Shown here piece by piece: positions 63,430-64,000 of a stretch of 64,000 nucleotides of DNA (positions within the stretch are counted from its first letter, which is position 1; every line of letters starts with the position of its first letter). Origin of the DNA: Arion vulgaris (taxonomy: Eukaryota > Mollusca > Gastropoda > Stylommatophora > Arionidae); the NCBI GenBank assembly GCA_020796225.1, contig CM036761.1:38376428-38440427 (forward strand), given 5' to 3'. The notes beneath the pieces were generated by a model that saw only the letters and a program-made list of their open reading frames with translations, did no database searches and was not told the DNA's origin. The position numbers were made by a program, and so were the translations under genes.

Positions 63430-63815
63430 GAATAGGGGAAGCTACATCTGGATATTTTTTCAGAGACCACTGATCTCAGTGTAGATGAGGTAGAGTTCCT
63501 AGTCCTATCGAAGACGGACGATAAAATGTAGGTCCCGTGTTCAATTTGCAGACGTAAAAGAATAATTGGCAGTTCAAAATCGAGGACAGTAGGCTGGAAA
63601 GCCGCTGCCCAGGTAAAATTCCTTACAAAAGGGTCGAAATAAAATGCCTTCAAAAATATCTTCACCATTTTCAAAATTACATCAGGGACCTCTTCAGTGC
63701 TACGGAGTTCGTGTACTGCAGCTGAGATCTTCCTGCGTAAGAAAGAGATCGGCGCGCACATGGTTACTCATCATGGAAATGTAATGATGATGGTTCTATC
63801 AATCAATCAAGCTAC
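63430..63815 (+). mobile_element. SINE-F copy, head missing
   Basis: CACTGATCTCAGTGTAGATG, CCTATCGAAGACGGACGATA, AGCTGAGATCTTCCTGC, (TCAA)n tail. Confidence 0.82.
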
Positions 63816-63959
63816 TCAAGGTATTGTTAAGTTCTTGCTAGCTCGTTTCATGGAATACCGTCGAAGGCAGGAACCCACTGCAGGAATAGTTCAGTTATTT
63901 TGGACAACAATCCAACATGAAGTTTTACTACTTGAATCAGATCAGTATTTGAGAATTGA

Positions 63960-64000
63960 AACTACAGGTACCTCTGAAGTCGGAGAAGGCACGCCTGTTT
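63960..64000 (+). mobile_element. SINE-J body, cut by window edge
   Basis: GTACCTCTGAAGTCGGAG then AAGGCACGCCTGTTT matches the copy at 7890. Confidence 0.55.

Noticed and set aside
1..64000. LTR retrotransposon, endogenous virus or bacterial origin for the window.
   Set aside because: No long terminal repeats, gag/protease/integrase motifs, capsid genes or operon-like gene density were seen.

Overview
This window looks like non-coding, repeat-dominated DNA from a multicellular animal. The evidence is abundant short interspersed elements with tRNA-like promoters, non-LTR retrotransposon (LINE) debris, hAT-type miniature elements with 8-bp target duplications, a Tc1/mariner-like transposon and large minisatellites. 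No operon-like gene block is present. The LINE C-termini (GRPR..W motifs, a terminal C2H2 finger, a KLYG tail) and the (GAA)n-tailed SINEs fit a lophotrochozoan, possibly a mollusc. That placement is inference, not a species call. I see no intact host gene, rRNA, functional tRNA or CRISPR array; three open stretches could be exons, at low confidence.

Repeat names used here are my own. SINE-A and SINE-B are two divergent members of one superfamily (about 250-260 bp, heads starting CGCCCG, tails ending (GAA)n). I count 11 A and about 21 B copies, on both strands. SINE-C (about 200 bp, tRNA-derived, poly-A tail), SINE-D (class II tRNA-like head), SINE-E (two alternative tRNA-like heads on one body), SINE-F (tRNA head, (TCAA)n tail), SINE-J (tRNA head plus a shared body), SINE-L and element P are further short families. 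MITE-H, MITE-K and MITE-G are three hAT-like non-autonomous families. FB-I is a long inverted-repeat (foldback) element carrying a hammerhead-like motif in each arm.

Layout. 1-9 kb: SINE-E/A/B/C/J copies, a MITE-H with a nested SINE-A, an FB-I, LINE tails and a SINE-C inserted in a LINE. 9-16 kb: a possible exon, MITE-K, element P duplications, LINE tails, a SINE-B split by a LINE fragment and a second possible exon. 16-24 kb: a 22-bp minisatellite inside a LINE tail, then SINE-A/B/E copies and an inverted-head SINE-B. 24.5-26.7 kb: a 2.2-kb array of a 12-bp unit. 27-37 kb: a LINE, 36-bp and 26-bp arrays, SINE-F with a nested MITE-G, SINE-B with a nested SINE-C, a second FB-I, and a 40-bp minisatellite inside a LINE tail. 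37-46 kb: MITE-K, diverged SINE-D, LINEs, SINEs and a MITE-H with a TA microsatellite. 46.4-49.25 kb: an array of about 81 copies of a 35-bp unit. 49-64 kb: LINE tails, then a SINE-B broken by a SINE-D and by a 2.2-kb Tc1/mariner-like element, with its head amplified into a 59-bp array, then more SINEs, MITE-G, SINE-C and MITE-H.

Target-site duplications that can be read directly allow several insertions to be ordered in time. Short LINE and SINE pieces have repeatedly seeded minisatellites. Long open frames in the arrays are by-products of periodicity and are not annotated as genes.
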